From NCBI GenBank assembly GCA_963702565.1, contig CAVPDE010000019.1:124001-188000 (forward strand): DNA of 64,000 bases. Direction: 5' to 3'. The notes beneath the pieces are model-generated. The model did not search any database, was not told the DNA's origin, and worked only from the letters and a program-made list of their open reading frames with translations. Each line of letters starts with the position of its first letter. Position 1 is the first letter of the stretch. This stretch comes from CAVPDE01 sp963702565 (GTDB lineage: Bacteria; Desulfobacterota; DSM-4660; Desulfatiglandales; HGW-15). Of the stretch, positions 60,859 to 64,000 are shown piece after piece. Both the position numbers and the translations under genes were made by a program.

Positions 60859-61778
60859 GGGTCTCGGTTTCCCTCCACAAGGGAAAGGTAAACGTCTTCC
60901 AGGCTCGGCTGAATGGGTTCGAGATGAAAGGCGCCGAGGCCGGAAGAGGTGAGTTCGTTTTCTACAGGAGAGAGGTCTTCAGCCTCCCTGAGAGAGAAAT
61001 GGATTCCGGCCCCGAAGAGGCTTGCCTGGACCACTCTTGGGGAGCTCTTGAGCACTCTCATGGCCTTTCGGCGTTCCGGGGTTTTCAGCTCAAAAAGCTG
61101 GCCTTTAACTAGGCTTCTCAGGTGAAGAGGTTCCATGACCAGCGTCACCTTTCCTTGGTCGAAAAGCGCGACCCGGTGGCAGCGGTCCGCCTCGTCGAGA
61201 TAGGTGGAGGCAACCAGAATCGTCACCCCCTCCCGATGGAGTTCGTAGAGGATCTTCCAGAAATCCCTTCGGGACACAGGATCCACTCCGTTGGTCGGTT
61301 CGTCCAGGAACAGGACCTTGGGGGTGTGAATCAGAGCACAGCTCAGGCCCACCTTTTGTTTCATGCCTCCGGAGAGTTGTCTGAAAAGACGGCCGGTGAA
61401 AGGGGCTAGCCCCGAGAATTCAAGAAGCCGCGTCATCCTCTGTTCGTAGCGGTCCCTGGGAACCTGGTAGAGGTCCGCGTAGAGCTCGATGTTCTCCTTG
61501 ACCGTGAGGTCTTCGTAGAGTTTGGCCGGCTGGGCCATGTAGCCGATTTGGTCCTTGATCGCTTCAGGATCCTTGTCCACATCACTTCCTAAAACCATGG
61601 CTTTGCCGCTTGTGGGCCGCATCAAACCGCAGAGGATGCGGAGGCAGGTGGTTTTGCCCGCGCCATCCGGCCCCATGAGCCCGAAGATCTCGCCTTGCTC
61701 TACGGAGAAGTTCAGGCCGTCGAGTGCCTTTACCGGACCGAAGGATCTGCACAGGTTTTCGGTTTCAACAAGGGCCAC
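60855..61778 (-). CDS. ABC transporter ATP-binding protein
   Basis: 307 residues with normal motifs: Walker A GLMGPDGAGKTTCLRIL, the signature LSGGMKQKVGLSCALIHTP and Walker B VLFLDEPTNGVDPVSRR. In E. coli YbhF the two ATPase domains are fused; here they are separate genes overlapping by four bases. The product is expected to be the catalytically competent partner. Confidence 0.9.
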   Translation of the reverse strand: MALVETENLCRSFGPVKALDGLNFSVEQGEIFGLMGPDGAGKTTCLRILCGLMRPTSGKAMVLGSDVDKDPEAIKDQIGYMAQPAKLYEDLTVKENIELYADLYQVPRDRYEQRMTRLLEFSGLAPFTGRLFRQLSGGMKQKVGLSCALIHTPKVLFLDEPTNGVDPVSRRDFWKILYELHREGVTILVASTYLDEADRCHRVALFDQGKVTLVMEPLHLRSLVKGQLFELKTPERRKAMRVLKSSPRVVQASLFGAGIHFSLREAEDLSPVENELTSSGLGAFHLEPIQPSLEDVYLSLVEGNRDP

Positions 61779-61782
61779 GAGT

Positions 61783-61862
61783 TCACTCCATCACTCCATC
61801 ACTCCAGTACTCCAGTACTCCAATACTCCAATACTCCAATACTCCATCACTCCATTACTCCG
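61783..61862. repeat. Iterated 'actccagt/actccaat' phrase in ABC operon gap
   Basis: Eight or nine near-tandem copies of an 8-10 base unit fill the 85-base gap between the HlyD-like gene and the ATPase gene. It is the longest array of this unit in the window. Confidence 0.85.
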
Positions 61863-61863
61863 G

Positions 61864-63033
61864 TTACTTTAAAACCACATCCACAGGCATGCCTGCCTTC
61901 AGTTCCTGCTTGGGGTTCTGAAGCGTCACCTTGATCCGGTAGACCAGCTTGACCCGCTCTTCTTTGGTCTGCACATTCTTTGGGGTGAACTCGGCTTCAG
62001 GGGAAATGTAGGTCACTGTGCCCGGGTAGGTCTTGTTCGGGAAGGTGTCTGAAATCACCTCGCCCTTCTGTCCGAGATAAACTTTTCCGAGCTGAGTCTC
62101 CGGAACATAGGTCTTTACCCAGACCTCGTCCAGGTGTGCGACCGTGACCACGGGCGTTCCTGCCTGCACATATTCCCCTTCCTCTACGTCCTTGACCGTG
62201 ACAAACCCGTCAAAGGGCGCGTAGAGGCGCGACTTCCTGAGATCCTCCTCGGCAATGGCGAGAAGTGCTTTGGCCTGTTCCCTCTGGGCCTGTAGGGCCA
62301 GAAGATCGAGCTTTAGTTTTTCCACTTCCTTGCGTCCTGCTTCTGCAACAACCAGGCCGGCGCTGGAGCCTGCGAGATTGGCTTTGCCTTCCAGCACCAG
62401 TTCATCGCGGGGACCGGCCTTCACCAGCTTGTAGCGTTCCAGGGCCGCCTCATAGGCCGCCCTGGCCGCCTCTGCGCTGGTGCGGGCTGCATCGTACTGG
62501 CTCTCGGAGACGATTTTGCCGGCAAAGAGGTCCTTCATCCTCCGGTAGTCCCTTTCCCTGTTCTCCCACTCGAACTTGGCCCTGTCCCTGGCTGCTGCGG
62601 CCTCGGCGATCTCCTGTTCCCTCGACCCGGTTTTGAGGCTCTGGTAGCGGGCATCAGCGGCCTTGACCCCGGCCTTTGCGCGGTTGATCTCTGCATCCAG
62701 AACTTCTTCTTTGATCTTGATCGTCAGGGCCAGAGAAGCTTCGCGGGCATCGAGCTCCTTGAGCTGAGCTTCCGCCTGATCCCTGCGGGCTTTGATGACC
62801 TCCTGTTCGAGCTCTGCAAGAAGTTCGCCCTTCTTGGGTTTCATGCCTTCATCCACAAAGAGCTTGGCCACGTGTCCCGGAATTCGGAAGCTCATGTCCA
62901 CTTCCGTGACTTCAATGTGACCGGAGGCCTTGATTTCAGAATCGGAGAGCCCTGGCAGGTAGAACTTAAAGTAATAAATTAATCCTGCGACAACGACGGC
63001 GGCAAGGATCACCGGTATTCTGCGACGTTTCAT
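61864..63033 (-). CDS. HlyD-family periplasmic adaptor (YbhG-like)
   Basis: 389 residues with an N-terminal TM anchor (VILAAVVVAGLIYYFKFYL), a lipoyl-like beta domain (ASGHIEVTEVDMSFRIPGHV), a very long alpha-helical hairpin (about 75-270, Ala/Glu/Arg rich, coiled coil) and the beta-barrel core (VEEGEYVQAGTPVVTVAHL). It bridges the inner-membrane pump to an outer-membrane channel; no TolC gene is present here. It is co-directional with the TetR regulator, three bases apart. Confidence 0.9.
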   Translation of the reverse strand: MKRRRIPVILAAVVVAGLIYYFKFYLPGLSDSEIKASGHIEVTEVDMSFRIPGHVAKLFVDEGMKPKKGELLAELEQEVIKARRDQAEAQLKELDAREASLALTIKIKEEVLDAEINRAKAGVKAADARYQSLKTGSREQEIAEAAAARDRAKFEWENRERDYRRMKDLFAGKIVSESQYDAARTSAEAARAAYEAALERYKLVKAGPRDELVLEGKANLAGSSAGLVVAEAGRKEVEKLKLDLLALQAQREQAKALLAIAEEDLRKSRLYAPFDGFVTVKDVEEGEYVQAGTPVVTVAHLDEVWVKTYVPETQLGKVYLGQKGEVISDTFPNKTYPGTVTYISPEAEFTPKNVQTKEERVKLVYRIKVTLQNPKQELKAGMPVDVVLK

Positions 63034-63036
63034 TTC

Positions 63037-63693
63037 TCACTCCTTCTTTGACCCGCGGATCAAGTTATTGACATAGGCGAGAGCCATGCTTTTGACGGCG
63101 GCTCGCCGGTCCTTAAGGTAAAGATTGAGGTCACCTACCTTGAAGTGGCCGAGCGCTTCCAGGAGAAGAGGGCTCACAAAACTGATCGCGCACATGCCCA
63201 CCACGTTGACGATAAGATGAGTGGTCTGCGCTAGACTCAGGCCGAGCTCGCTTCCGATTCTGTCCATGATCTGGGGGAGGGTAACCCCTGAAGCCAGGGG
63301 ACCCAGGTCTTTGAGCTCTCTGAACACTTTCCTGAAGCGCTCGCCGCCGTCCACAAATTCTCGCAGAATTATTTTGAGGAACCCGGGATTCCTTTCGTAA
63401 TTGTCCATGTACGCATCCACAACCCTCTCCAGGCGGGACTCTACAGAGTCCTGGCTGAGCCACGCCTGACCCACTTGGTTGAGAATCCTCCTGAGAGCGC
63501 CGGCAATCACGTGGCCGTAGAGGTTTTCTTTGGTGCGGAAATAGTAGTGAAGCATGGCTTTGTTGACGCCTGCCGCATCGGCAATGGCCTGGGTCCGCGC
63601 CCCGAAGAATCCGTTCGCGGCAAATTCCTCTGCCGCTGCGGCGAGGATTCGTTCTTCGGGAGAAGACCGATCCATGAGTTCTTTGGTCATCAT
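63037..63693 (-). CDS. TetR/AcrR family transcriptional regulator (CecR/YbiH-like)
   Basis: 218 residues. An N-terminal helix-turn-helix (ILAAAAEEFAANGFFGARTQ then AVNKAMLHYYFRT, here AGVNKAMLHYYFRTKENLYG) and a C-terminal ligand domain of the DUF1956 type. The gene order regulator-HlyD-ATPases-permeases equals the CecR-YbhGFSR locus. The ATG at 63693 is preferred because gagg lies five bases upstream; an ATG at 63711 has no ribosome site. It probably represses its own operon through the adjacent dyad. Confidence 0.87.
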   Translation of the reverse strand: MMTKELMDRSSPEERILAAAAEEFAANGFFGARTQAIADAAGVNKAMLHYYFRTKENLYGHVIAGALRRILNQVGQAWLSQDSVESRLERVVDAYMDNYERNPGFLKIILREFVDGGERFRKVFRELKDLGPLASGVTLPQIMDRIGSELGLSLAQTTHLIVNVVGMCAISFVSPLLLEALGHFKVGDLNLYLKDRRAAVKSMALAYVNNLIRGSKKE

Positions 63694-63718
63694 CACTGCC
63701 TCATTAATCATAAGGTTA

Positions 63719-63734
63719 AACCAGCCGGTTGGTT
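63719..63734. promoter_or_regulatory. TetR-type operator
   Basis: aacca gccggt tggtt is an exact inverted repeat with a six-base centre, placed between the promoter and the regulator start, where autorepression would be expected. Confidence 0.5.
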
Positions 63735-63741
63735 AATGTTA

Positions 63742-63770
63742 TTTCTACGCTTGAGAGGCAAACCTGTCAA
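63742..63770 (-). promoter_or_regulatory. Sigma-70 promoter of the ABC export operon
   Basis: On the minus strand a perfect ttgaca and tagaaa are 17 bases apart, and the operator dyad follows at once. Confidence 0.55.
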
Positions 63771-64000
63771 GGAAAAAGAAAGGAAGGTCCGTCTCGAAAA
63801 AAGAACCCCTGATCCGGACGATAGGACCAGGCGGAAAGAAAACTACGAATACCAGCAACTTAAAGATTTCAGGCACGGAATCAAACGACATCCCTAAGCA
63901 CAGGCTTAAAGGAGAACATTGACATATGGACACTGATGAAGTAAAATTCTAATGATTAAAAGGACCTAGGCCGGTCATATATAACAGCGAGGTGAGTACC
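63771..64000. other. Window edge, no gene recognised
   Basis: The last 230 bases hold no supported gene. A ribosome-site-like aaggagaa at about 63910 precedes an ATG that meets a stop after eight codons. An upstream region of a gene beyond the window edge is possible. Confidence 0.4.

Noticed and set aside
1..64000. Search for tRNA, rRNA and CRISPR arrays
   Set aside because: No tRNA T-loop with a foldable cloverleaf, no rRNA core sequence and no spaced direct repeats were seen. The tandem arrays present lack unique spacers.

Overview
The window reads as a chromosomal segment of a Gram-negative bacterium, most likely a Desulfobacterota (former Deltaproteobacteria) genome or MAG. Supporting this are an hldE kinase / DUF4416 / yicC / remA / gmk run, a DUF3786 protein with an N-terminal Fe-S motif, FmdE and CooT-like proteins, a GAF-PilB fusion, several lipoproteins, and a large 2-hydroxyacyl-CoA dehydratase activase. 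Coding density is high. The short gaps are often filled with iterated-phrase repeats of several sequence types. No rRNA, tRNA, IS transposase, phage gene or CRISPR array was recognised.

Layout. 1-4.5 kb: the 3' end of a truncated family-5 solute-binding protein, FmdE, CooT-like, an M14 peptidase, a DUF3786 protein, then decayed gene remnants. 4.5-8.6 kb (minus strand): DUF374 acyltransferase, ACP, ketosynthase, glycerol kinase. 8.8-14.7 kb: housekeeping genes (heptose kinase, DUF4416, YicC, RemA, guanylate kinase, rRNA methyltransferase, Maf, TatD). 14.8-21 kb: GAF-PilB ATPase, argC, YchF-like GTPase, PilZ protein, plsY. 21.2-39.3 kb: a lipid or polyene biosynthesis-and-export island that resembles an aryl polyene cluster. 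39.4-43 kb: three lipoproteins, a noncoding element and a broken thioesterase. 43-49.7 kb: a phospholipase C-like secreted protein, a UPF0104 membrane protein, and a sigma-54 two-component system. 50-54.5 kb: the acyl-CoA dehydratase activase pair. 54.9-57.5 kb: cyclic-nucleotide-binding protein, methyltransferase, RRM protein, TauE permease. 57.6-63.7 kb: a TetR-controlled ABC-2/HlyD export operon.

The island is the most interesting part. It holds a thioesterase, a ketosynthase, two ACPs, two hotdog dehydratases, a ketoreductase, an acyl-activating ligase, LpxL-type and PlsC-type acyltransferases, a glycosyltransferase, an MMPL exporter fused to a methyltransferase, LolA and lipoprotein helpers, and a phosphopantetheinyl transferase. 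To this aryl polyene-like set are added a FakA-FakB-like fusion (a predicted one-chain fatty acid kinase) and a membrane-embedded NodB deacetylase in one co-directional run. I found no ammonia lyase, and only one ketosynthase sits in the island itself. The likely product is an acyl or polyenoyl chain attached to a glycan or lipid and delivered to the outer membrane; this is inference.

Five reading frames (gmk, the rlmB 5' end, an esterase, the phosphopantetheinyl transferase, a PaaI thioesterase) appear shifted by a single base. Several of these sit at short homopolymers. Sequencing or assembly error is therefore a serious alternative to real gene decay.
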